In this document: positions 29,601 through 40,753 of the stretch, piece by piece
Position numbering within the stretch: position 1 is the stretch's first letter
Layout: the number at the start of each line of letters is the position of its first letter
Origin: Apostichopus japonicus
Lineage: Eukaryota > Echinodermata > Holothuroidea > Aspidochirotida > Stichopodidae
NCBI RefSeq assembly: GCF_037975245.1
Contig: NC_092576.1
Span: 20,050,111 to 20,114,110 of the forward strand
Reading direction: 5' to 3'
DNA: 64,000 bases
Program-made: the position numbers and the translations under genes
Notes under the pieces: model-generated
Databases searched by the model: none
Told to the model about the DNA's origin: nothing
Seen by the model: only the letters and a program-made list of their open reading frames with translations

Positions 29601-30728
29601 AAACTAAAGACAAACCAGAACTTCTGTTGCAATCCCTCAGCCTGCCAGTAACATGTTTCCCTTACTACAGTGCATGCACTGGAGAAATAATTAGGCAAAG
29701 GCATCTGACCCGATGAACTTAGTATTCTGAAATTAATCTTAGAATTGGCTTAGATGAGGTTGAAAAGCTAAGAGTGCTGACACCGAAACCAATGCCACCG
29801 TTATGTCATAATAAGCGTTTCCTTAATTTATCTTTTGCAAAATTCATCAACTGTACCGAATAACCATTTCAACAACGGTGGCGGGGAGACGAATATGTGG
29901 CTCGATGACGTCATATTTATACTTGATCAAGTCTTCAGCCTTGTGTTTGTAAAAACATTTAAGATGTGATGTCTCCCACATGGAGTAACATGTTCATGAC
30001 AGTTATCTCTACCAACTACATCAATGATGATGACATGGTCGTGTCTCCTTAAAATGTTAGAATTGATTTATATTTGTCCTGTACCTACCTTTCAGTATCC
30101 CAATTCCCTCAACTTTTACAAGGTATTTCGTTACTGGCAGGTCAAGGGTCCTTTTGACGAACTCATCCCAATGTATGTCTTTCCGTCGAAAAGCTTCATC
30201 TGCATCAATAAATTTTAAACATCAAATACTTCACAAAGGCATTTTACTATTTCAGTTGACAGTTTCTTGCCTACTGAAGTATACAACAAATTGTAGGACA
30301 TAATATACTGATTCATTACAATTGAAGTCATCAGCAAAACGTTTCGTTCTTTTTTGAAAACCTTGGAAAATACAAGATATTCTAGTTTATAACTATGATT
30401 AGAAACTATCAAATTTATCTTGTCATTATCTGTGGTTAACTTCATCATTGCAAATGTACAGGTTCCATTTAACATGTCGGAACCATACAGGGCAATATAA
30501 AGGATATGAATTTACCAGTGACGGTCGTCAGCACCACACATTTCTTTGTTCCTTTGTTGGCCGGTATTGTTCCCATCCACCTGCTATGCCACTGATCCAA
30601 CTTAATATTCATGATAAAGCAAATGTCCTTATCTCCAAACACGCCTCTCTGTTTGGGACTTTCGTCAGTCGTGATGTAGTAATCTAAGAATGAACGAGAA
30701 TATAAACCTGCTACATGTCTTTATATAT

Positions 30729-30766
<38 letters not shown>

Positions 30767-30941
30767 CGTGTGTGTGTGTTGATACTAGTTTAAACTAGTG
30801 GAACACTAGTAGTTGTAACTCGGAGTTTCACGCGTTTTAGCGACCGTCAGACAACTCTGTTTGACGATCGCTAAACAACACATATTCCGCTCTGTCCACT
30901 GGACATAGAGCACTCTGCGCCAAGATAGACGCCAACCAACC

Positions 30942-31015
<74 letters not shown>

Positions 31016-31826
31016 ATATTTATATATATATATGTGTGCGTGTGTGTGTGTGTGTTTCTTGAGCTGTAAATAGAAGTTCAAGTGCGAACGTTACTTTCTG
31101 GTTGTTTTAACCTACTTGGCACAACATTGTGACATTTAACATCTCCTTTACAAGAAAACAAAGATGGAGTAAAATACAACGCACGGTTTTAAACAAATAA
31201 TCGCAAATCAAAGATATAAAGTAAAGAGATATTCCGATGATACTAATGACACTTGCGTGGAAGAAACATACAAGTACTCGTTATTGTCGGGTAAAATTGT
31301 ATATGTCAATCTAAATATATGTGGATATGGTTGTTGCAAGTTGATAGTACTGGTATTGCTAAATAAACGACTCCTTAACTCCTTAACTCTGTTATTCACA
31401 GAATTGTGCTTTCTTACCAAACATGTTGATTTGTTCTTGAATGTGATACCATTGTAAAATCATGTATTCTGAATAACAAAAACACCAATATGCCTGTAAA
31501 CTTGCAACCAAAATATGGTTTCACCGACTGTATGAATTAGCAATTTTACAAAGATTTTTACAAACATTCAACTATGCCAAACAGAATATATTTCTAGTAG
31601 TGAGATGAGATGGTTCTTACTTTCTGACTCGTTGGAACCGTCAGAGACATTGCCATTACTTGGTATTTTGGGCAAATCAGGTCTGGAAGAGAATAAGACA
31701 ACTTATATAGATAAAGTCAATATGCATCATTCCGGCAGCTAACAGTAGGAATTATTGTGTCACGTTCAAGTTATGTACAAAACTGGTCTTACCTTACAGG
31801 AATGTTTGGTAGGGTTCTGTGTGAAA
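26627..31826 (-). CDS. tyrosine-kinase-like gene (predicted pseudokinase), partial
   Basis: Nine exons join in phase on the minus strand: 31826-31793, 31682-31621, 30683-30516, 30199-30089, 29184-29021, 28413-28294, 28144-28036, 27419-27346 and 26698-26627. Together they encode a proline-rich juxtamembrane segment and a nearly whole tyrosine-kinase-type domain. N-lobe landmarks are present but degenerate, with VVLTT where VAVK is usual. The hinge and helix E are clear (KLHLVQEHFACETLDSWL). The catalytic loop reads HPGLSSKKIL instead of HRDLAARNVL, and the magnesium motif reads DFC instead of DFG. PPEAL, SDVW and CW...RPT of the C-lobe are kept. Loss of the lysine, the catalytic aspartate and the DFG glycine predicts no ordinary kinase activity. 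The start codon and last exon are not identified. A possible transmembrane exon lies at 36594-36723. Confidence 0.85.
27346..27419 (-). CDS. kinase-like gene exon: alpha-G region
   Basis: 74 bases, beginning in phase 2 (two bases complete a glycine codon) after TTTCAAAG. It reads GQLPFPWSEDGPTFEEQCG..., which fits the 'T-x-G-x-x-P' segment after the alpha-F helix. I chose the CACAG|GTTACT donor because it joins in phase with LYQCW. A better-looking ATAAG|GTAAAC donor 28 bases on would break the frame, so this boundary is uncertain. Confidence 0.65.
28036..28144 (-). CDS. kinase-like gene exon: APE region and alpha-F
   Basis: 109 bases between CTCTCCAG and ACTG|GTAAAG. It encodes VPYSLNHFPPEALHRNEYS..., then SDVWAAAGVIWEVITG. 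The PPEAL and SDVW motifs that stabilise the C-lobe are intact. The fold therefore looks kept although the active-site residues in the preceding exon are not. Confidence 0.9.
28294..28413 (-). CDS. kinase-like gene exon: catalytic loop (degenerate)
   Basis: Exactly 40 codons, phase 0, between CTCCCTAG and AAG|GTACGT. It reads FLHPGLSSKKIL then CKLYDFCLSDDASK. Aligned with the family pattern H-R-D-L-A-A-R-N-[VI]-L ... K-[LI]-x-D-F-G-L, the HRD aspartate is Gly, the asparagine is Lys and the DFG glycine is Cys. The frame is open and both splice sites are good, so this is substitution rather than pseudogene decay. Confidence 0.9.
29021..29184 (-). CDS. kinase-like gene exon: hinge to alpha-E
   Basis: 164 bases from CTTAAAG to GGA|GTAAGT. 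It encodes AKLHLVQEHFACETLDSWL..., then MGIIAGLLEGLNLIHSYG. This is the beta-5/hinge/alpha-D and 'A-x-G-L-x-x-[LI]-H' helix that comes just before the catalytic loop. It ends in phase 0, matching the next exon (FLHPG...). Confidence 0.9.
29301..29395. repeat. intronic 95-bp dispersed direct repeat, copy 1
   Basis: GCTTAGATG.GGTTGAAA.GCTAAG, then TGACACCGA..CAATGCCA.CGTTA.GTCATAATAA, ending TTTGCAAA. Copy 2 lies at 29758-29842, about 457 bp away in the same intron, roughly 85% alike by eye. Confidence 0.7.
29758..29842. repeat. intronic dispersed direct repeat, copy 2
   Basis: Second copy of the segment at 29301-29395, with the same order of landmark words and scattered substitutions. Confidence 0.7.
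30089..30199 (-). CDS. kinase-like gene exon: alpha-C and beta-4
   Basis: 111 bases from GATGCAG to AAAG|GTAGGT. It encodes EAFRRKDIHWDEFVKRTLDL, then TKYLVKVEGIGILK. It fits helix alpha-C (an acidic residue sits in WDEF) and the beta-4 strand. Phase 2 start and phase 1 end match both neighbours. Confidence 0.85.
30516..30683 (-). CDS. kinase-like gene exon: N-lobe with altered Gly-loop and no beta-3 Lys
   Basis: 168 bases from CATTCTTAG to CACTG|GTAAAT. It starts YYITTDESPKQRGVFGDKD, continues to an N-lobe-like FIMNIKLDQWHSRWMGTIP, and then GTKKCVVLTTVT. Where kinases have V-A-[VI]-K it has V-V-L-T. The GxGxxG loop is not recognisable. The tandem tyrosines at the start could be phosphorylation sites just inside the membrane. 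Confidence 0.8.
30720..31053. repeat. compound microsatellite flanking a hairpin segment
   Basis: Order: (TA)n(TG)n at 30727-30780, a unique 160-bp segment, (CT)n at 30942-30980, (TA)n with interruptions, then (TG)n to 31053. The unique segment contains the palindrome ACTAGTTTAAACTAGT and an imperfect 17-bp stem-loop (TTTAGCGACCGTCAGAC / GTTTGACGATCGCTAAA). Simple repeats on both sides of a defined core are typical of short non-autonomous elements that seed microsatellites. It lies in an intron of the kinase-like gene. Confidence 0.75.
31621..31682 (-). CDS. kinase-like gene exon: juxtamembrane
   Basis: 62 bases from CTCTTCCAG to GAAA|GTAAGA. It encodes PDLPKIPSNGNVSDGSNESE. The PxxP-like proline pattern and serine/acidic run suggest a flexible linker. 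Phases 2-in and 1-out match both neighbours. Confidence 0.75.
31793..31826 (-). CDS. kinase-like gene micro-exon
   Basis: 34 bases between CACTTTAG and AAG|GTAAGA. It encodes SHRTLPNIPV plus split codons at each end. It joins in frame to the PDLPKIP exon, giving a continuous proline- and basic-rich segment. It is short, so confidence rests on the splice sites and the phase fit. Confidence 0.6.
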
Positions 31827-31829
31827 CTA

Positions 31830-34800
31830 AAGTGACAAAGAACAAGGAGAAGTAATGTAGGAAGTGTGAATGTCGTTTTAAAAGAACACATCCCAAAATG
31901 TATACAACAATTTTTTTGGTATCAGAATTCAATACAGAAAAAAGCGAGACCACAAGGACAAAGCAAACATTATAAACGAATGTTAAAACAAAAAATAAAC
32001 GATCGGACGTAAATTACATTTTACGTTAATGTTGCAGCTTGCCGACTGATAAATTAGAAATAAATGTCGACTTAGACATGTTAGTCACGTTAACGGCCTG
32101 AAGCTTATATCTTCGCAAGATTCGATGTTTATATAAAACGTATTCATATGTACCATATTGATACCACCAATGCATCTCTGTTGTATGTTTACGTTGCTGC
32201 ACTGATCATTGAAATATGCTATGATAACACAAGTTATAAGAACCATTCTCAAGGTGCAGTCCCTGCGTTATTATATCATTTAACATTTTACAACTTGTCC
32301 TTCACTGTTAGCCACATGACAATTCCAAAGCAAAGATAACCCTTAAATATATTGAAAACAATGTTACTATATACATAACATCATGTGAAATTTACTTGAT
32401 TGTCTTGAAATTGATCCACCTCTTGTTGTATCCGTCATCTCAACGGTCGAGTTATCTGTTTTGGCACGTTCCCGATTCCTTAAATAGAACACAAATGAGA
32501 ACTAGAGATAATATTTTTGGTGTTAAATGTTCAGTTTTAAATCTTTCAATGTATCACATTGAACAATGTTATTCAAAAAGTGTAATTCCTTTTCCTCAAA
32601 AGGAAAATATATATCTAAAATATTGACATATGCAGTACCATGAAGATTTTCTTAACTTCTTTTTTTTTGTGTGTGAAAGTTTCAGTTGATTCTGTCAACT
32701 TGAGAATTAACATCATATTTCGGTGGACTTTGGGTTGTCAAGGGACGTAAAAAGATAACTAGATACATATTCATTATCATCTCAACAATACAACTTCATT
32801 TCAAAGGACAAATGAAATGTACACTTCTTTATAAGGAACTATCCACAATTGGACGAAAATGTATATAAGCTAAGAGCTCGTCTCTAATTATATCTGTTCC
32901 AATAACACAATATATCCTTAGATTAAAACTTAGATATTCAGCCAGGTGTGTGTGTAATCAACCTCTGTTCATCTTAAGAGTTTGTTGGATTTCTCTTCAT
33001 AAATAATTTTGGGTTTTAGACTTATAGTGAGGTTAAACAATTAGTCAAGGAAAGCGCTATATGACTAATATCAAGTTATCAATTAATAACAGCGCGATGG
33101 TCTGTCTCAATCATTTGAAACTTTCAAGTGTTGCATTTTCTCACCAGGATTCATGACTCCTATAGTTCATATTTGAGATTATGTGTTATTATCTACCTAT
33201 TAAGTTTGAACTTAATGTTAAAGTTTCAATGTAGATTGAAAGATCAACGAGTCACACCGTACCTATTTCATTAACTACATAAACCTGCATTAAAACTAAC
33301 GTATTTGTATTCTTTCGACAACTCTGAGATGATAAAAAACTCAAACAATAGCCAATAATTATCATTGAAAGTCATAGGGAATAGAAACCGCTGAGGTAAC
33401 GTATTTCTATGAGCTTGGCGATAATGCCATCACAAAGTAAAACCCTTTCTATTCACTTAAGTATAAAGTTTATCAATTTCGTTGAAAGTATAAGTTGTTA
33501 GGACAAATGTTATTTAGGTTCTCTTCTGTAAAGTGATTGACGGCTGTGAACAGAGAAATCCAAACGAGACACATAGTAATTCACGATACTGCTGAGGCTT
33601 AAAGGGGATGTCCCGATTTCTCACAATAGCTCAACTTATCCTTTTCAGGCAATTAAAAACAATTGTGAAGTGAGATTTGGGTATTCATTGCTTATCATTG
33701 AAACACATTTGCAATATTCAGAATGGATTAACTTTGCCCTGAATCAAACTTCCTTCTTATCTATTGCATACTAGGCAACGTCTCATTCATTGGCAAAAGT
33801 TGAACCACCCCTCCCCCCTCCTTTTTTCCCCCCTTCACATTTTGGTTTCATCATCTGCTTCTGAAATCAATAATTTTGATGTTGATTGATATCAGCATAT
33901 CTTACTAAGGCAGCTTTGTTGGAAACCATAATTCTTCGGACGTAATATCTTTCTCTAGTCAAATAATTGGAGAGCCTCTATATTTATAATTTCGCTTCTG
34001 TTTAAATATCTAGTTCATTAATTCCTCCAAATGATAATATCTAGCTTGCTCGAATATCACAAATTCTAAATTATTGTGATAGAATACTGACACATTTCAA
34101 TTTAATTTTGTTTTTAATATGACCCGCATTAAGACTTGACATGAGTAGTTATCTATTGTCTAAAATCCACCCAAATGGTTTTCTAACAAAACAAGCTATA
34201 ATCTGTTCAGCAGCAATCCTGTATAAATGATATATAGGATGTATCTTGACTATATTAGCACCAAATGCTCAGATATCGTATCAAAGACTGCTGTTTTGAG
34301 ACGTAGCCCACTATTTGTGAAATGAACTTATTGAAACTTATCAACAAATGTGTCTTATCATAAATAGTAGGTGTCCCTTTCCTACACTACATAGTAGGCT
34401 ACCATTGTATTTTACCGTCAGTCGTCCACTTGCAGAAGGGAAAGACATCGCAAAGAAGTTACATTACTGAATGCACAATAGTTTCATTTGGCCTAGGAGT
34501 TTTCAATATTTGCAATGAATGTCACACAGGTCCCCCGTCCCTGACCCTTAAAATAGATAATTCGTATTCAATCCCTGGTCGTCCGTCCCTGCTGGGATAT
34601 AAACTAAGAAACTTCATAATTACTAGGCTTTTTTGTAGACAAGTATTTGTCTATTGTTAAAATAAAAGAATTTTCTCTCTTAAAGAAGACAAATTTGCTT
34701 TATTTTTTGAAATTGCAAATAACGTGTCGAATACTATGATCCACGAAATCGAATACCACACATACTGTCCAAAACCGGACTCCGAAAGATGGTTCACTTT

Positions 34801-35826
34801 ATCCTAAAGATATAATATTTGGAAGGAATATCTCACGTAAATGATATGATTTCAAGAATTTAGCTTTCATTAACGTTTCCGAAAGCAAACCTAGTTATTT
34901 TCATTTGTTTTCCTGATTGGCTGAAGAACATTTTTAAGCTAAAATGTCGAAAATCGTAAGCCTTACCGTACTGGACGGTAAGCAATATAATGTCTCTTAT
35001 TTGGCTCAGATTATAATTAAATGCATTTCAAAACAAGTCTTAGTTAATTAGTAATGATGTATTATAAACGCAAGACACGTCCTTTCCTGTTCAAATTGAC
35101 AACAACAAGAGAGTAGATAAGTAATTTCGTTTTTGTTTTCAATGTTTCAACTGTAGTCACTGAACCCTTGGCAGGTTTAATATAATATACGTGAGAATAA
35201 CATGACTATATCAAAAACAGCATAATTAAACAGCATACTATGATTTAGCTCAAAATAAACTTTATATCTTTTTTTCTAATGAAGCTGAATTTTGATCTAT
35301 ATTAGTAATAAAGCAGTCTTTAGTAATCGAACGTTAAACGTCAGAGTACGTCTTTTCTTTTAATGTAATGCCGATATCTGCGAACGGTAAAAAAAAATAC
35401 CAGCCAGGTTTAGTATTCGCCAAAATCATCGTAAAGATAGGCACATATGTATTTCATAGATGCTGTGAGCGATCAATCGTCTGTATCCCATAGATGTTAA
35501 CATTATATTTATTATGTTCCCTTATGTCATTATGTCGTACACTATTTTGGCAATCAATCGTGAAGTTTGAATTTGAAACAAAATTTACCACAATTTCATT
35601 ACCATTGAGGTCATCCACGTAATCTAGAATCAGAACTGTTGAATTATCTTCTTTTTTTCCTCAAGTTAAAGCTCTGTTTTTTTTGTAATAGTTCTGATTA
35701 CTATCAAACTATTTGCTTAATAAGTAAATATCCTCTTTTCATAATTTCATGTTCAGCAGGAAAAGTCGATTGTAGATAGAAGATGTCGAAAGCCTTTCTT
35801 GATTTGTTTGTTTCTCAACATTGAAT
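31830..35826. other. intronic stretch, no exon recognised
   Basis: AT-rich. If the exon at 36594 is real this is part of a 4.8-kb intron. Short open frames on both strands (for example 32148-32339 plus and 34430-34660 plus) have no motifs and no convincing splice sites. Confidence 0.4.
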
Positions 35827-35991
35827 TCACATTAGGACTGAAATTGCAAAACGTCTCATTCCTGTGGAAAGAAAGACTTCATCATAATAATCTGATTGTA
35901 GGTAACCTGTTAAAAAATACAACATTTCATTGAGGTCGCCATGGAAGGCATCGGCTAGTGTGTGTTTATAATTCCGGGGATCTTCAGCCAT
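35827..35991 (-). CDS. small ORF or first exon, 54 codons, unknown
   Basis: ATG at 35991 in a good start context (AAGGCATGG), beginning MAEDPRNYKHTLADAF. TGA ends the frame at 35827. The composition is less AT-rich than its surroundings and the peptide is hydrophilic and mixed, unlike random AT-rich translations. A possible donor, ACAG|GTTACC, lies inside, so it might instead be a coding first exon for the kinase-like gene lacking the membrane exon. No family was recognised. Confidence 0.3.
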   Translation of the reverse strand: MAEDPRNYKHTLADAFHGDLNEMLYFLTGYLQSDYYDEVFLSTGMRRFAISVLM

Positions 35992-36593
35992 GCCTTAAAT
36001 CAACATAGGGGAGTTTTCTAGTTCCGCAAAAGTTAAACTAAACAGCTAACGTCATGATCGCAAGGCTGCTACAGTCCTGGTCTCAGTACTTTAGCTAACG
36101 TTATGTATTATTTTTCTATGTTCAATTAAACTGATAATTTCCAAAGTTTCTGCTTTTATTTGGAACAGTTGAGCAACAATTAGAAATGGGATGTATGATA
36201 TATGGTATCATACCTCAATTACATTAATTTACATCTTCTCAAAATGTTGTTAATCGTCGCAAGAAACAATCTTAAATGACTTAGTACAGTGCTTGTTTTG
36301 TGATATCGTCAGTTGCTATCACTGTTTTTGTTTCTGTCTTTATGTTCAAAATGTTGTAGAAAAGAGGGGGATTGTGGGTGATTTAAAGCATTTATAAAAT
36401 TATTTGGTTAAAGGTGAATATTTCTCCGAGCGAGCAGTCCAAAGGGTTGGGTTCAGTAGCATAACTTTCTCCCCTTCTCAGCACAATATCTAAAACGGTG
36501 ATTATATGAAAATTGAAAGACTGTGTTTTGATAGGAAAATCCCTCAGTTACCATGTGGTCAGTTAGGATATACCAGGTGAAGCTTTTACTTAC

Positions 36594-36723
36594 GCTTAAC
36601 GGGCATGGGAAGTAGCGAAGTTATTGTGTAAATCAATACTAGGACTACGACACCTACTCTGACATCAGACGACGCGATTCGCTGTTGCTGAGCAATGTAA
36701 GTCTCCTTGCCGTAGGGAGAAAC
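36594..36723 (-). CDS. possible transmembrane (or signal) exon of the kinase-like gene
   Basis: Ends at a good donor (AAGC|GTAAGT) in phase 1, which would join the 34-base exon at 31826 in frame across a 4.8-kb intron. It encodes about 43 residues containing VRVGVVVLVLIYTITSLLPM, a hydrophobic stretch of about 18 residues, followed by basic residues (PVK, then SHR after the join). This suits a type I membrane segment with a cytoplasmic kinase-like domain. There is no in-frame ATG, so it is probably not the first exon. The acceptor (CTAG|GTTTC) is weak, so the left-hand protein boundary is uncertain. No ectodomain exons were recognised upstream. Confidence 0.4.
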
Positions 36724-37838
36724 CTAGCTTAAACACATATAGTCTATCCATTCAAACTGACAAACGTCAATTAATTAGACATTTCTATGCAACTCGGAGC
36801 ACCTTGCGTGATTCTTCACGATTGACTAGTCCAGATTTACTCATGCCGAGAGTACACGTTAACCTAAAATGCAAAGTGTCGCAATTGCAAACATCTACAC
36901 TGTCAAAATAAATCAATGCATGCTCTGTTTTGAACAATTATCATATTCTATAAGTCTAGCATTATTTTATTTTAAATGATCATTTAACGACAAAGAGAAA
37001 ATTTCTCAGAAATTCAATTGAAGAGCAAAATGGAGAGAAAGTATAAATGTATGTATGTATTTTATGGTAAGCTGTTAAGATTAAACTGTTACAAAACATC
37101 GATCGAATCCTGCAAATAATCACGATCTTTTTTGATGATTAAAACGTAAGTGCAGGCTTTCCTTTTGTGACAAATTATAATTCTCCTCACTAAATCCTTA
37201 GCAGCACAATTAAACATAATTATGCTTCACTTAAGGTATCGTCGCACAATTAGAATAGTGAACTTCTGCCGGATAATAGCCCTAAAGTGGCCTAATGTAT
37301 TGACTTTATGGACATTTTCTGAAGCATCGCAATTATTTTGATGCTTGGATGTTAAAGAGGATGAACTCAACTAGTGATGGTCTAAAAATCTGGAGGTTCA
37401 AAGGTGATTAAAAGTATTTTAGAAAATCTTGGGTTAAACATGAAGATTACGCAGCGAGAGCTGACGGATGGGTTGGGGGAGCACTATGCTAATCTTTGAG
37501 CTCATCTGGCCCAAAATCTAAACTTGTCCTGGTGGCAAAAGTTGAATGAGCTGTAATAGCTCAAACCTTCAGCTTTCATATGGTGGGTAGTACGTGCCAG
37601 TTGAAAAATTCTATCTAAGCTTTAGCAGCCTTCGGAATCGACCAATTTAGAATGTAACTCAATGGAGCAATTAATTGTGGTGCGACACAACTCTCTCTCA
37701 AAAACCTGCTTCTAACTTCACACCCTTATAACTGAACAATAAACGGAGAGAAATCGAGTGCCCTCGTTCTTAACTAGTGTCATTGAGTGACTTTTTGTTC
37801 TATTCATTCCACTGACCAATACTGTTGGGGGACCGAAA
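36724..37838. other. no gene seen
   Basis: AT-rich non-coding sequence up to the TA microsatellite. Nothing recognised on either strand. Confidence 0.4.
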
Positions 37839-37841
37839 TGT

Positions 37842-37842
<1 letters not shown>

Positions 37843-37932
<90 letters not shown>

Positions 37933-38061
37933 AACAAAATATATATATAAAAAATATATATAAAATATATATAAAAATAAAATAAAATATATAATAAAAA
38001 AATATAAAGAATTAAAATAAAAGAAATAAAAAAAATAAAAAAATTAATAAAATATATAATA

Positions 38062-38092
<31 letters not shown>

Positions 38093-38150
38093 ATATATTT
38101 ATATATATAAAAAATATATATTTATATATATATATATATTTTCGAAAAAA
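37843..38150. repeat. (TA)n and A-rich low-complexity block
   Basis: A TA run of about 80 bases, then a decayed TA/AAATAA block, then two more TA runs (38065-38140). Confidence 0.95.
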
Positions 38151-38239
38151 AATCTTATTTCTCTCCTTTTGTCTATGATAAAAACACAGTAATCGTAGAT
38201 TTTTAAATATTTCTTGTCCTAGTAATATCCATTGTTATC

Positions 38240-39770
38240 GGCGTTCATTTCCATTATCGTTATCATTATCGTTATCACAATAACATTATTATTATACATA
38301 TCATTATATTATTATGTCATAAGATCATTATATCAATATATCATTATATCATCATATCATCATATCACTATTTCATTATATCGTTATATCATTATATAAT
38401 TATATAGATATATCAGTATATCACCATATCATAATATAATTATACCGTTACTGTATATCATAATAAAATGAAACCATCATATCATTATATCCTTATATCA
38501 TTATATCATCATATCATTATACCAGTATATATCGTTATATCATGATACCATTATCTCATCATATCACCATATCATTATATCATCATATCATTAAATCATC
38601 ATATCATCATATCATTATATCATTTTATCATTATAACATTATGTCATTATATCATTGAATCGTTGCATAGTTATATTGTTATACCGTTATGTCAATATAA
38701 TGGTATATCATTATGTCATTATATCGTTACATCGTTACATCTTTATATCGCTATATCATTATCTCGTTTTATCGTTATATCATAATATCGTGATATAGTT
38801 ATATCGTTATATCGTGTTATCACTATATCATGATATCATTATATATATATAATTATATCGTAATATCATTATAATGTTATATCGTTATATCATTATAATG
38901 TTATTATGTTATATCGTTAAATCGTCATATCATTATATCATAATATCGTTATATAATTATATCGTTATATCGTTTTATCACTATATCATCTTCTCGTAAT
39001 ATTGTTATATCATTATATCGTTGTAACATTATCTGATTACATCGTTATATCATTATATCAGTATATCGTTATATCATTATATCATTATAACATCATGTCA
39101 TTTCATCATTGTATCGTTATACAGTTATATTGTTATACCGTAATGTCATTATAATGTCATGTTGTTATATCATTATGTCATTATATCGTTAAATTGTTAT
39201 ATCGATATATCATTATCTCGTTATATCGTTATATCATTAGATCGTTATATAATTATATTGTTATATCATAATATCGTTATATAGTTATATCGTTATTTCA
39301 CTATATCATGATATCATGATATCATTATATAATTATATCGTAATATAATTATAATGTTATATCGGAATATCATTATAATGTTATATCGTTATATCGGAAT
39401 ATCATTAAATTATAATATCTTTATGTCATTATATCGTTATATCGTCTTATCACTATATCGTGGTAACATAATATCAGTATATTGTTATATCATTATATCA
39501 TCATATCATTATATCATCATATCATTTTATTATTTTATCATTATATCATTATGACGATATATAATTATATCATTGTGTTGTTATATCGTTATCATTATAT
39601 CGTTATATCATTATATCGTTATATCATCATATCGTTATATCATTATATCATTATATTATTATATCATTATATCATTATATCCTTATATCATTATATAATT
39701 ATATCGTTCTATCATTATAATAATATATCGGTATATCCTTATCGTTTTCGTTATCATTATCATTAATATG
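38240..39770. repeat. 1.5-kb 8-bp microsatellite, (TTATATCA)n
   Basis: The unit TTATATCA and its variants (TTATATCG, TCATATCA, TAATATCA, TTATACCG) repeat with an 8-bp period for about 1.5 kb. Because 8 is not a multiple of 3, all frames give a Tyr/Ile/Ser-rich 8-residue repeat. The long plus-strand frames at 39354-39766 are caused by this. Confidence 0.93.
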
Positions 39771-40540
39771 ATCGATTTCATTATATTTATTCTTATTTTC
39801 ATTACCATTATTATTAGTGGTGATAGCCGAATCATTCTGGTTTAAAGAATAACCTTTGATTATCTAACGTCGTAGCTGGTTAGTCCCGAGAGTGGGACAT
39901 TTGCATAAATTATTCCGGATTGTCCTTGGATCTTAACAAAAATCAACGAAGAAGAAACTGAAGAAGAAATTTCTTTAGATCTAATGGCTTTGAAAATGTA
40001 ACTATAGCATAATGGCAATTACTTAACAACCATGTGACTGCAATATGCCTTGTTTGTTGAGTTTTATTTATCTACACAGCTTACAAAAAATACACGCAAT
40101 CACTATTATTGAAATATTAATATAAGCTATTACCATGGTAACGGAAAAGTGATTTCTTTACGCCCGCTCCATAATATAGTATGTATATGTCATTAAGGAA
40201 CGGATGAAATATCAACAAAGCACAGCATCACTAAATTGAAACAACATAAATTGAGTGACAGTAATGGCTTTTTACCATTAACTTTCATCGACACTAATCG
40301 AGAAATATATTAAAAGTAAATATTATACAGCTGGGATATTTAGTGCATTATTTTGACGGAAACGTGCTAATTGATTTGTCGTGAAGCTTTAAACAAATAA
40401 AAAAATGAGAGTAAAGTAAAATAATACTGATTCACACTCGGAATAAAAAAGCTAGACACACACACACACATATAAAATATTGGCCAAGATCATTGGCCAG
40501 TCACATCATATTTCTACATTGGCTACTGTATACGAATTGA
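39771..40540. other. intergenic, no gene seen
   Basis: AT-rich with a short (CA)n tract at about 40457-40470. Nothing else recognised. Confidence 0.4.
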
Positions 40541-40753
40541 ATGGTTCAATGCGACTTGTTATTACTTGGCGCGATCGTTTTCTTGTTATTGGATTTTGAA
40601 TTGTCGGGGTTAACAAAGATTTTCATAGCAACTATTTCATTACAATTTACAGACGGTGTTCAAAATTTGAAGTTGGAGTACCAGTACAAAATGAGCAGTC
40701 GTTCCTGCACTCTCGTAAGGAAAACGACTGATCAGAAGGCTATACAATTGTAA
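40541..40753 (+). CDS. candidate short secreted/membrane peptide ORF (70 codons)
   Basis: A true ATG at 40541 opens a 70-codon frame. Its start, MVQCDLLLLGAIVFLLLDFE, resembles a signal peptide: a hydrophobic core of about 12 residues ending before a small-residue stretch (LSG). The rest has no motif. A strong donor-like site (ACTCTC|GTAAGG at about 40710) means it could also be a first coding exon of a plus-strand gene. AT-rich DNA often gives hydrophobic peptides by chance, so confidence is low. Confidence 0.25.
   Translation: MVQCDLLLLGAIVFLLLDFELSGLTKIFIATISLQFTDGVQNLKLEYQYKMSSRSCTLVRKTTDQKAIQL

Noticed and set aside
39354-39766. Long Tyr/Ile/Ser-rich plus-strand frames
   Set aside because: Translation of the 8-bp repeat. 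No true coding signal.
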